A stretch of DNA of 64,000 nt from Hyposmocoma kahamanoa. Taxonomy: Eukaryota; Arthropoda; Insecta; Lepidoptera; Cosmopterigidae. Shown here in pieces: positions 47,101 through 53,085 of this stretch (within the stretch, counting starts at the first letter, position 1; each line of letters opens with the position of its first letter). The translations under genes were made by a program, and so were the position numbers. Location: assembly GCF_003589595.1 (NCBI RefSeq), contig NW_020653852.1:2926048-2990047 (forward strand). Reading direction: 5' to 3'. The notes beneath the pieces were generated by a model that was not told the origin of the DNA, searched no databases, and saw only the letters and a list, made by a program, of their open reading frames with translations.

Positions 47101-49121
47101 CGTTGCCGCACTGAGCACGTAACGTAATAAATAGTACGAGAAAGTGATGGGTAACTAACGTAAAGTAGGTAAATAACTTTCGACCGTTGTATGGAGTATC
47201 AGGGGTGTGCTAATGCTTTACGCATTGGCGACCTTGGAGAGAAAAATGTCCTAGAGGGAGACAGCAGATGCGTTGGAAGGACGACATAAAAGAAAGTGGC
47301 GGGGTTGAATTGAATGCAGGTGGCACGGTTCTCTTTCGTTCTCCGTCTGACATTCGTCCGAAATAATTACTGTCAAATAATAATATTCGATCGAATTAAA
47401 CGCCAATGTGAAGTATGAAGCTTCATTCGCATCATGCGTCGTTTCATTTGGCCAGTGTTACTTATTTCACAGTAATTGTATCGGAAGGAGAATGAGAGTA
47501 TAGAGCCAGAACAGAGAGAAGTGGCATGGCAGAAAGAAAAAGAATAATGCACTGTGCACACCAGGATATATTAGACAAACAAAAAATTATATATCTCTCC
47601 TACCTTACACATAGCAACGTCATCACCGCCGATTTCAAGTTTCCCTTTCCTGACTGCATTCTGAGTTGCTTGACTGGGGCCACAGAATTCTGAGTACACT
47701 TCCATACCTTTATTAAAAATAATTCACATTAAATGCGTTTAGTTCTATTCGTAGTATTTTTTTAAACAAACCAAACTTAACATATGCTCGTGACTTCGTT
47801 TGCGTAGAATAGATAAGTACATCGAATTACCTACCGTACTATATTTATTTTCATAGTTTTATCGGATCTCCATGGGTTCTACAAAGAAATTTTCATCTCC
47901 TATTTCACCCCCTATAAGATTTATTTTTGCGGCATAACAACACATACCATGCCCGTTGCACCAAGTACCAAGTAAGTGGCATAACAATGAGAAATTTTAA
48001 TATAGACAAAGAAATGATGTTACTGTTTTTTTCCTTCAACACAAGAAATTTTCATCAGTACAACAAACAAACAGCACTGATATTAAAATATAGCTTAATT
48101 GGCTATTTTTTTTCACTGTTGAAATTTGTCTGTTGTGTATTTGTTTGTATTATCCATTGACTTACAATTATATGGACGTCGGGTCCGCGCTAAAAAGTGT
48201 CCGCACTTGTAAGGCGCTAAAATCGTATACAGAGCGCGACACTCCGCTTTAGTCTTCATTTGTTCTACGGACAGCGCGATACTGCGATGACATAACAATT
48301 TAAATTTCGAATAGGTTGACTTGGGACATTTTTTTCGTGGTTTTTGTATTAGACCCGTCGTCCATTTATTTGTAAGTCAATGGTATTATCGAATAAATTT
48401 ACCGTTTTAACAAAAACCATGTGACTACAACAACTCAAATCGTCAATGCGAAAGTGCAATCAATCACGGCGATGCGCGCTATAAATCGGTCGTGAGATGT
48501 TTGCGACAGTGGGTCCCGATATCCGGCGGCCGGATCTAGTTGCTCGCCGGATATTCGGTATCCGGCCAAATCACTATCCATTTCATCTATAGCATTAGAC
48601 AAGAACTAAAATGTCGCCCACGATTATATCATACAAGATTCGCAAGTAACTTATCGCTTGCAGCGTTTGTTAACGCAAAGAAATATATAGCAAGGACATT
48701 CTTGCCTATGAGTTCTCGATATGTACAATGATTTTACGTGATTCGATTGAAAATACGTTCTCGTATAACATTTTTTCAAGACCAAGCGAGTATCGTGCAA
48801 ATCGGTTAGTACCGCTCGCTGCCGCTGCGAGTGCGAGATTTGCTATTCCGAGTTCATCTGTTTACACGGAGATGTTCAATAGCGAAGCGATTATCGCTCA
48901 TATGGACGGACGTTATTAGCGAATATTTGCATGAGGAAACTTTTTTATATTCTTTCGATAATCCTATCTTAGAAACTCTTTTCGCATAAATGGGCCTTGA
49001 ATTTATGAAGGGTGAAGATACACATACAAATAAGTCTATCATAGTTAGCTTCGATATATGCATCAAATTCTTCGTCGTTCTCGATGCTGTCCTGGATGGA
49101 CAACTGTCCTTTCCGCGCCAT
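23096..49121 (-). CDS. Thioredoxin / NDPK-like protein of the NME8/NME9 (TXNDC3/6) type
   Basis: Eleven exons splice in phase into about 500 residues: 49028-49121, 47604-47707, 41457-41606, 40768-40966, 38742-38912, 36898-37061, 36044-36175, 34657-34791, 33854-34018, 30709-30834 and 23096-23155. Order of parts: a thioredoxin-like domain with FCGPSQATQ where active thioredoxins have WCGPC, then its C-terminal piece (FTNIMFGANGIELCNIIEKE); a divergent nucleoside-diphosphate-kinase-like stretch (EFQLTEDNLKEALYMSD...KGPALVVLF) in which I see no catalytic His motif; a charged coiled coil of about 40 residues; an acidic Glu-rich linker; a conserved block (EEYIPPGGLFVPGLYCPPNE); and an acidic end EEEEEDEG. 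Relatives act in cilia and sperm flagella as dynein-associated, microtubule-binding proteins; a flagellar role here is inference. The thioredoxin exon expected between 47604 and 41606 was not found. The stop codon overlaps AATAAA, a likely poly(A) signal. Confidence 0.78.
23395..23520 (-). repeat. Dispersed repeat, 'gcctgccgcttaactgagtc' family
   Basis: Related by complement to 24355-24440 and 34545-34620 (ACCGCGC-CTACCTCAGGAAC ... TAGGCCTGTA). Confidence 0.5.
23690..24265 (+). mobile_element. Penelope-like element 3' fragment with GIY-YIG domain
   Basis: Open frame 23697-24185 contains GVYKVNCNCGSSYIGQTKR, the GIY-YIG endonuclease core, then LVREAIEITKY and WNPVLS. It is followed by ACCCGTGACCATGGAGC..TCCGAAATATCGG. 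The reverse transcriptase is missing, so it is 5'-truncated. Confidence 0.85.
24440..26089. other. Unannotated intron stretch of the thioredoxin/NDPK-like gene
   Basis: Contains a 78-codon minus frame (25366-25602, VESMTKKAAGILLKVRRYST) that may be a retroelement C-terminus, and a direct repeat AGAATACCGATAAGCAGATAATTTTA at 25298-25348. Confidence 0.4.
26090..26140 (-). repeat. Penelope-like 3' tail scrap
   Basis: TAGGTTTTAGCGATTGCTACACGTAGGAAATGAAACTATTT matches the far end of the 30508-30690 and 14158 copies. Confidence 0.45.
26141..28047. other. Unannotated intron stretch
   Basis: Includes a repeated text ATCGTATCCGAAT...GTTTAAC (26285 and 26735) and a GC-rich block near 27860-27980 that is partly inverted at 29566-29600. 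Confidence 0.4.
28056..29272 (-). mobile_element. 1.2-kb relative of the hAT-type MITE
   Basis: Both ends match the family (CATTGACTTACTAAC.. and ..GGTAGGTCAATG, plus about 140 bp and 70 bp of terminal body). The middle kilobase is AT-rich and unrelated to the short copies. TSD GTTAGAGT/GTTACAGT, 7 of 8. No transposase frame is seen. Confidence 0.8.
29285..29652. mobile_element. Harbinger-like non-autonomous element
   Basis: Starts GTGGTTAAAGGCGATTGCAT and ends GCCGTGTGCAAACGCTCTTA. Inside, GCTGGGTGCATCAGGAAAGA gives CWVHQE, like the R-x-W-V-H-P start of Harbinger transposases. Confidence 0.45.
29868..29906 (+). repeat. (ATA)n microsatellite
   Basis: About 13 near-perfect AAT/ATA units. Confidence 0.8.
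30125..30670 (+). mobile_element. Penelope-like element 3' fragment, second copy
   Basis: 30130-30296 encodes YLPRMLREAIEIKKHPNF and VPPVWDPVFPL then a stop, the same C-terminus as the GIY-YIG fragment. About 210 bp later comes the 3' tail GTGACCATGGGAC..GGGCCCGAAACGTCGG (30508-30660). Confidence 0.7.
30709..30834 (-). CDS. Thioredoxin/NDPK-like gene, penultimate exon found
   Basis: 42 codons, phase 0: TVTTIESEVLPPHVLVMFHV followed by a helix. Acceptor CGCACAG, donor GTAAGT. Confidence 0.75.
30986..31369. mobile_element. 384-bp TIR element with 8-bp TSD
   Basis: Perfect 22-bp ends CTTAGAATAATAACGCATAG.. and ..CTATGCGTTATTATTCTAAG, exact TSD GTAGTCTT on both sides; hAT-type by TSD length. 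Confidence 0.88.
31495..32001. mobile_element. 507-bp TIR element with 8-bp TSD
   Basis: Ends CATCGAGTATATAACCAGAA and TTCTGGTTATATACTCGATG, inverted over about 32 bp. TSD GTTGCTGC/TTTGCTGC. Pieces of its ends are seen again at 36735-36845. Confidence 0.85.
32398..32820 (-). mobile_element. SINE family B in a composite with repeated tails
   Basis: Reversed tRNA-like head (GATCCGGTCGGATTCGAACC at 32452-32471) plus a 250-bp body, with the tail text AATACAAAGATCGAACACTC on both sides. Same arrangement as 60636-61100. Confidence 0.75.
32830..33853. other. Unannotated intron stretch
   Basis: AT-rich; no exon or repeat found. Confidence 0.45.
33854..34018 (-). CDS. Thioredoxin/NDPK-like gene, exon with conserved block
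   Basis: 55 codons, phase 0. Acidic start, then EEYIPPGGLFVPGLYCPPNE, a motif that looks strongly constrained, ending LVLFFRK before GTAATT. Confidence 0.78.
34180..34285. repeat. AT-rich inverted repeat
   Basis: CGCTATTATACATATTATATAT appears with its complement close by; a local palindrome. Confidence 0.5.
34545..34620 (+). repeat. Dispersed repeat, 'ctacctcaggaac' family
   Basis: Shares ACCGCGCAACTACCTCAGGA and TAGGCCTGTA with 24360-24430. Confidence 0.5.
34657..34791 (-). CDS. Thioredoxin/NDPK-like gene, acidic linker exon
   Basis: 45 codons, phase 0, Glu/Gly/Thr-rich low-complexity linker (PAEPEPEEVGAEGVEGEG). The acceptor is TTTTGCAG and the donor GTAGTT. Confidence 0.75.
35560..35818. 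repeat. GC-rich block next to a truncated SINE
   Basis: Dense in GCGCG and CGCCG in an otherwise AT-rich intron; fused to a SINE at 35818. Probably an inserted element or a CpG-rich piece. Confidence 0.4.
35818..35893 (-). mobile_element. SINE family A, truncated both ends
   Basis: Only CCCGGCCTGGGAATCGAACC and nearby body remain; the body changes abruptly to GC-rich sequence on its left. Confidence 0.7.
36044..36175 (-). CDS. Thioredoxin/NDPK-like gene, coiled-coil exon
   Basis: 44 codons in phase 0, almost entirely Glu/Arg/Lys in heptad-like order (EERDRLKREQERLAREAEED), a coiled coil. GTAAGC donor. Confidence 0.78.
36350..36545 (+). repeat. Dispersed repeat, 'ggtaagggtgctggtgaaattacaggcaca' family
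   Basis: Matches 50265-50345, 56095-56275 and 26210-26275 (GTAAGGGTGCTGGTGAAATT). Confidence 0.6.
36898..37061 (-). CDS. Thioredoxin/NDPK-like gene, exon
   Basis: 164 bp, proline-rich start (PQPKEDLPPEKQVPPIPAFE) then a basic helix. The acceptor is TTTCCAAG and completes an Asn codon from the previous exon. Confidence 0.78.
37146..37550. mobile_element. 405-bp TIR element, copy 1
   Basis: Ends GGCTGTCTTTCCACCAGAGA and TCTCTGGTGGAAAGGTAGCC. Aligns along its length with 62373-62761. Confidence 0.8.
37738..38265 (+). mobile_element. Non-LTR endonuclease remnant
   Basis: Frames give CLDFAGDINLDILLSKA, YLDHIFIPTK and TTDLTDYDIT, the D-x-N, LDHIF and SDH-like motifs of retrotransposon endonucleases; broken by stops. 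Confidence 0.65.
38268..38402. mobile_element. Small Harbinger-like MITE
   Basis: GCACCGATACAAACGCGCAA...ATATAACCACTCTTAG resembles the elements at 29285-29652 and 62243-62372 in its right end and its 'cgcaattgcatcgct' text. Confidence 0.4.
38742..38912 (-). CDS. Thioredoxin/NDPK-like gene, exon (NDPK-like stretch)
   Basis: 171 bp, 56 full codons between two split codons. Reads as a worn NDPK half-domain: AAKEEFQLTEDNLKEALYM followed by QKGPALVVLFKM. I see no HGSD-type active site. Confidence 0.78.
39286..39503 (-). mobile_element. SINE family A
   Basis: Full-length copy; (ATA)n tail at left, GCCACGGAGGC head at right. Confidence 0.85.
39910..40035 (-). mobile_element. SINE family B, diverged
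   Basis: Reversed tRNA-like head GATCCGGCTGCATTCGAACC and tail text CAACAAAGGTCGAAACATTAAG. Confidence 0.6.
40150..40400 (+). mobile_element. R1-like retrotransposon C-terminal remnant
   Basis: Frame RPWKKVTTICERVKARKGAV followed by ERERKM resembles the end of R1-clade pol proteins (a 'FCE.VM..KE..ER.R' pattern). Confidence 0.45.
40768..40966 (-). CDS. Thioredoxin/NDPK-like gene, exon
   Basis: 66 codons plus one base. It starts with a helical charged run and continues FILFWPHCHHAHYDLYEKWDY. The donor is GTATGT; an alternative GTCAGT four bases earlier would create a stop in the next exon, so I rejected it. Confidence 0.78.
40985..41400 (+). repeat. Tandem duplication of about 210 bp in an intron
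   Basis: Two units begin CCCTTCATTGTCGCGATGAGG and CCCTTCATTGTCATGATGAGG and both contain AAATCGAGTGTCAGTAAAC and AATTTCATAAGTTCGAA. Confidence 0.75.
41457..41606 (-). CDS. Thioredoxin/NDPK-like gene, exon after the gap
   Basis: Exactly 50 codons in phase 0, holding MFGANGIELCNIIEKE, the last strand and helix of the thioredoxin fold in this family, then GGPPMIKYDFEEVLPIEA. Confidence 0.8.
42011..42117 (+). repeat. 20-bp tandem repeat, about five units
   Basis: Units such as GGTTCCAGCGCATACCGGTG, each 20 bp, diverged 10-30 percent. Confidence 0.75.
42190..42416 (-). mobile_element. SINE family A
   Basis: Full-length copy with (AAAT)n tail; head GCCACGGAGGC at right. Confidence 0.85.
42694..43440 (+). 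mobile_element. TAGGGGA-ended TIR element, copy 1
   Basis: Ends TAGGGGAGCGTGGGGGAATG and ATACCCCACGTTCCCCTA. Many internal AATGGGAGC repeats. A nearly identical copy lies inverted at 45261-46017. Confidence 0.8.
44088..45032. mobile_element. TAGGGGA-ended TIR element, different interior
   Basis: Ends TAGGGGAAAGCGGGGCTGAA and CCAGCCCGGGTCTCCCCTA. An internal GTTGGTCCTAGGAACAACCA at 44619 echoes the right end GGGAACTACCAGCCC. Confidence 0.55.
45261..46017 (-). mobile_element. TAGGGGA-ended TIR element, copy 2 (inverted)
   Basis: Mirror of 42694-43440, sharing a 69-79-codon frame (MANDISAERKTHNHLIRLNA) with few changes. Confidence 0.8.
46195..46330 (-). mobile_element. RTE retrotransposon 3' scrap
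   Basis: Reversed GACAAGCTGAGGACCGGAAG, TTGGTGCACATTAGGAGAGG, the common lepidopteran RTE ending. Confidence 0.55.
46385..47212 (+). repeat. THAP-exon repeat, copy 2
   Basis: Aligns with 11350-12290 from ACTAACGAGAATGGAC to GTAGGTAAATAACTTTCGA. Confidence 0.7.
46584..46675 (+). CDS. THAP zinc-finger exon, intact frame
   Basis: MVVNCVVYSCLSSSKRDKDR then SFFRFPEDET, ending at a GTAAGT donor. The start of a THAP domain (Cys-5, Cys-10, F-P-x-D), open here but stopped in copy 1. I found no second exon, so it may be a remnant of a P-like transposon or THAP gene. Confidence 0.5.
47225..47545 (+). mobile_element. RTE fragment split by a MITE
   Basis: RGRQQMRWKDDIKESGG (before) and AQNREKWHG-like text (after) belong to the RTE C-terminus; the TCCGTCCGAAA MITE sits between. 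Confidence 0.65.
47353..47490. mobile_element. TCCGTCCGAAA MITE, copy 2
   Basis: TTCGTCCGAAATAATTACTG / CAGTAATTGTATCGGAAG ends; aligns with 9041-9180 including CGCATCATGCGTC. Confidence 0.7.
47604..47707 (-). CDS. Thioredoxin/NDPK-like gene, exon 2 (CGPS site)
   Basis: After completing a split Cys codon it encodes 34 residues with VYSEFCGPSQATQ. The second active-site Cys is Ser, and Trp is Phe, so classic disulfide reductase activity is unlikely. It ends GTAGG, phase 0. Confidence 0.75.
48155..48382 (-). mobile_element. hAT-type MITE, short form
   Basis: Exact TSD GTATTATC. Almost identical to 22290-22517. Confidence 0.93.
49028..49121 (-). CDS. Thioredoxin/NDPK-like gene, exon 1
   Basis: ATG at 49121 opens MARKGQLSIQDSIENDEEFD. 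The exon gives 31 codons plus one base and ends at GTATGT. This Met matches the usual start of TXNDC3/6-type proteins. Confidence 0.75.
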
Positions 49122-49527
49122 TATCTTTGTATAGTTATTACACTAGAACACTTCTTTTAGGATAAAATAATTTAAAATATTATTTTTCACTTCACCTTTG
49201 AAAGTTCGACCTTTTACTCTCGAAAATATCTATGGATGTCATTTCCCCTCCCGCATCGTTCAATGTCACCCCGCCATCGCCCGCTGAGTACTGTTAGCAC
49301 AAAAATCGCAATAAAGAAGACGTTTGAGGGTTTTCATTGAAATATATTTACTGTAGTAAAATAATATCACATCATTAAGAGTCTACACTGTCTTAGCTCG
49401 AATTCAAAGTTTTCCCGTACTAATACGGTCCATTTTACGTAGGTGGAGCGCTAGGTGCGCAGGTTTATTTCAGAATATATGTTTACAAACGAAAATAAAA
49501 CCATTTGAAAAATGTATGTCGTATAGT

Positions 49528-50043
49528 CATTACAATTATATGGACGTCGGGTCCGCGCTAAAAAGTGGCCGAACTTATAGGGCTTTAAAATCGTATACAG
49601 AGCGTCATTCACGCTTTAATCTTCGTTTGTTCGACTGACAGCGAAGCAAGCAAAATTAGACAGTACTGCGATGACATTACAATTTAAATTTAACGTTTTA
49701 GCTTTTCATATTCCTTTACATGTCACTACATTGACTTACAATTATATGGACGTCGGGTCCGCGCTAAAAAGTGTCCGCACTTGTAAGGCGCTAAAATCGT
49801 ATACAGAGCGCTAAACTCCGCTTTAGTATTCATTTGTTCGACTGACAGCGCGATACTGCGGTGACATTACAATTTAAATTTCGAATAGGTTGACTTGGGA
49901 CATTTTTTTCGTGGTTTTTGTATTAGACCCGTCGTCCATTTATTTGTAAGTCAATGTGTCACTACGTTTAAATAGGTTGACTTGGGACATTTTTTTCGTG
50001 GTTTTTGTATTAGACCCGTCGTCCATTTATTTGTAAGTCAATG
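49528..50043 (-). mobile_element. hAT-type MITE, long form, host of a nested copy
   Basis: Outer element, about 280 bp once the inner copy is removed. Exact TSD CGTATAGT. Confidence 0.93.
49729..49956 (-). mobile_element. hAT-type MITE nested in a sister copy
   Basis: 228 bp, exact TSD TGTCACTA within the outer element. Confidence 0.94.
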
Positions 50044-50204
50044 CGTATAGTACTCAATTTGACAATGTATTTTTTCCAAAGTGATTGGATTCAACATTGT
50101 CACTGCTATGCGAAATCAACCAAAGCCATTTGAGGTAGTACAGCCTCTTAATTTAAAAACGCTATATTTGCAAACTCTTTAGGAGAGTGCTTTTTAGTAG
50201 CAGT

Positions 50205-50345
50205 AGACCTTCTTGTGAAAGAGTTCGTCTAGGAAAGTACTGCCATCTTATATCTGCCGCCGCATTACTATGTTTCGGTTTTGGAGGGTAAGGGTGCTGG
50301 TGAAATTACAAGCACTTGGGACTTGTCAACTTATATCTCAACTGT
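50205..50345 (+). repeat. Dispersed repeat, 'ggtaagggtgctggtgaaatt' family
   Basis: GTAAGGGTGCTGGTGAAATTACAAGCACTTGGGACTTGTCA matches the copies at 36400 and 56100 and the start of 761. Confidence 0.6.
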
Positions 50346-50699
50346 AGGTTCTCGTTGCTCTGACGGCGGGTCTCTACGCTTGTTTAGACACTAGAGAGGG
50401 CTAAAGTGTCCTCACCTGTACCACTAAATCAAATTGAAATTACGTACTTTTCGTAATATTATCATTTTGTCTTTTTTGAAGATGGAGAAAAAGGCCTTGC
50501 CAAAAGTAACTAAAATAAATGAGCGTATATAAAAAGATCTAATAGAGGAAGCAGAAAGGGTACGTCATGTGCACGTCTACAGTCCCTGCTTACCTTAAAA
50601 AAAACTTTATTGCAAAGTATAGAAAAATAGATACAGAGATGTGCCTAGCTCCCAAACTAGAATCCCCTGTGCTGTGGGTAGCTATAGTCTGTCTTTTTT

Positions 50700-51235
50700 G
50701 AAGACGGAGTAAAATGACAGTTCATTGTGCAAAAGTGATGCCCGCTTGCGAACAGCTAGTGATTGCAGTTGATAAATATTCTATCGACTATCGACTGAAC
50801 GTTGGTTACGCTCAATAAAGAGAACTTATTTTATTCATATCGGCCCATTATACGTCTAACTGTCGGGCACTGGTCCATTTAAATTATTATTTGTTTTAAA
50901 TTCATTGAAACATACACTAAATTTAAAAGTATGTCTATTAAAAAAATATGTGACGTATTTAAAGTTTTTCATTTTTGTTTCAGATACCTAATAAAATCCG
51001 TCTGTCGTTAATAAAATGTGTATGACAAAAAATTGATTTTGATAATAATAGACCAACTTTGAAAATAAGAAAAAAGATCAAAGTAATCATTAGAACGTCG
51101 TAACATTCACAATACAGACATGTTTCATTTGGCAAAAAATTTACCTAGTTTCACAATCTATCGATAAAACTGTCGAAAACAACCACATGACTATTTAAAA
51201 TTTTACGAAAACTGGCAACCCTGCTAAGTTTAAAA
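50700..51235 (+). repeat. Inverted repeat pair, left member
   Basis: Aligns in reverse with 54610-55142: GATAAATATTCTATCGACTA, CGGCCCATTATACGTCTAAC, TTTAAAAGTATGTCTAT. Confidence 0.75.
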
Positions 51236-51279
51236 CTTACTTTAAATGTGTTTTAATTGATAAGTCGTATTACTTTTAC

Positions 51280-51475
51280 TTTGAAGACTAGGTATGTGTT
51301 AGATAAAGAGGTATGGGAAATATGACATGGCTCTAGATTCCACACAAATTTGATACACAGTATATTTCAAAGCATTTAAGCTTATTTGAAAAGAATAAAA
51401 TGAAAGAAAAGGAAGTCGGCACAGTGAATGAGCAGTAAATTTATTTTACCTATGGGAATAAAAGTTTTTTTTTGT
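51280..51475 (+). repeat. Non-LTR 3' UTR fragment
   Basis: TAGATAAAGAGGTATGGGAA..CTCTAGATTCCACACAA matches the tail at 5960-6115. Confidence 0.65.
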
Positions 51476-51599
51476 TTGAATAAATAAAATGTATCTATTT
51501 TTCTCACATATTTATTTGTAATAAATATCATAATATTTTTCTTGATATTCATATATTTTTGTAAAAATGCTACACTAGCTTGTAATTATTATTGATACA

Positions 51600-51695
51600 A
51601 AGGTCATTTAGAAGAGCAGTAGCCCCGGTAAGGTATGCAGACACTGGCTCTAGTCCGGTCCGATCGATGGAATTTTTCTTTGTTTCTTCAGTCTT
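51600..51695 (+). mobile_element. tRNA-like SINE remnant
   Basis: AGCAGTAGCCCCGGTAAGGT and TCGATGGAATTTTTCTTTGT match 11105-11190. Confidence 0.5.
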
Positions 51696-51814
51696 CGTAT
51701 AAACAACAATTTTTGTGATATATTTTTATGTTGACCATGCAACGGTCTCCAAGAGTCACATTTTGACAGGCACAATATTTCTATCTTTATTTTTTCCATC
51801 TTCTTGGGTTTAGA

Positions 51815-51922
51815 GGATGGAAAAAAGGAAATTACAATGTCATAGACGTAGACGGAGAGACAATGACAGCTGTTGAAATTTTTTTTTTCTGGGTTCTAAT
51901 TTTTTTTTTCATCCTCTAAGGC
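51815..51922. mobile_element. Short TIR MITE (TAGAGGATGGAAAAAA)
   Basis: Ends TTTAGAGGATGGAAAAAA and TTTTTTTCATCCTCTAA are inverted; ends of the same type at 21877 and 56950. Confidence 0.6.
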
Positions 51923-52529
51923 ATAAGTTTTCAACCACCACTAGAAAAAATAATTAAAAACACATATTTTTATATTACCATAGGCAACGCAAAAAGTCAC
52001 AAGAAAAAAAAATTATAGTGTAGTTTATATAGATAATACAGGTTTTTTTTTTCAAATGCGGTAGCACTTCCTAGAGAGCATCGACGTCCCCAATTATTGC
52101 TTTCGAGGCACCTACCGTCCCACTAGGACTCTTTAGACTTAGTACTCTTTAGCGCCCACTGGGGGCGGCGTGGTTCACTTTGGGAACCTTAGAGTGTAAG
52201 GGGTTTTAATGTTATGCAGAAGAAAAAGATTTTGCTGTTTCCTTATGGCCGCCATATAAGGGACGATTCGTCTTCACGATCCGTCGTGTCAGACTGATTG
52301 AAACGATAAACTTGAACTCCAAGGTAGTAGCGACGAGTAGTAGATCAGTCAACCTTGCTTTTCGTACTGCGTCTACGTCACGCTGACATCCCGCATACAT
52401 TCTATTCTAGTCTGTCACGAAATGCCATGTGATTTGGTATGTAAACATTTATTTCTCACAGGACATTGGCGAAATCGCCATTTTTTTGTATAATTTTTAT
52501 AATAATATTAAACTACCGTACATAGTTAT
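51923..52529. other. Unannotated intergenic stretch
   Basis: AT-rich. A 62-codon minus frame (52212-52400) is not recognised. Confidence 0.4.
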
Positions 52530-52802
52530 TTTTACTTGACATTGGCAAAATCATTGATTATTTCGATGGAGCCATAACATTTAAAAGAAGAAGAAGAGTT
52601 AGTAGTGCAAAAAAGAACCGCTACCAGGTTCACCAGAACCTGCATGGTAATCCATCAAGTACAAGTGCGTGTCAGTTCTTATGGCATGATGTGAAACGTT
52701 TAGTTTACGCGGAGAATACGAGTGTCGAAGTTTCTGCTTTCAAAGTTGTGGAGTCTAATGTTGAAACGAAACTCACGTGCGAATCTCTGCATAGCTGATA
52801 GT
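52530..52802 (+). other. Unidentified exon-like open frame
   Basis: An open frame with protein-like codon use ending at TGA: IIDYFDGAITFKRRRR, then RYQVHQNLHGNPSS, ACQFLWHDVKRLVYAEN and ETKLTCESLHS. It has no Met near its start, so it reads like a last exon or the end of a processed copy. It opposes the strand of the three host genes. I do not recognise the family. Confidence 0.4.
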
Positions 52803-53002
52803 GGCTCCGGTATGCAGCCAGCCACCAGCGGTGGAGCTAGATACTTCTAGCAATACTTTCATGTAACCTAAAGTTGGTATAAGTACCAAATCTAAGTTAC
52901 AAAAAAACTTTTTTCAACCAACTTTTCTAATTAATGTAAATTATAACAATACTAGTACATAACCATAATTAAAAAAATAGGTAAATAAGCGATCGAGAAA
53001 GA

Positions 53003-53085
53003 TTACGTATTGCTCGGTGAAGCGGGTGGCGGGGTCACTGCCCATGCGTGGTGCATACGACTTGAGACAATTTTGCAAAACTTTA
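53003..53085 (-). CDS. TYSND1 homologue, probable last exon
   Basis: Matches the required phase and gives 26 residues then TAA: KFCKIVSSRMHHAWAVTPPP and a short end. The Trp-x-x-x-Pro-Pro pattern fits the family's tail, but the end SNT is not a PTS1. No polyA signal was checked beyond sight. Confidence 0.45.
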
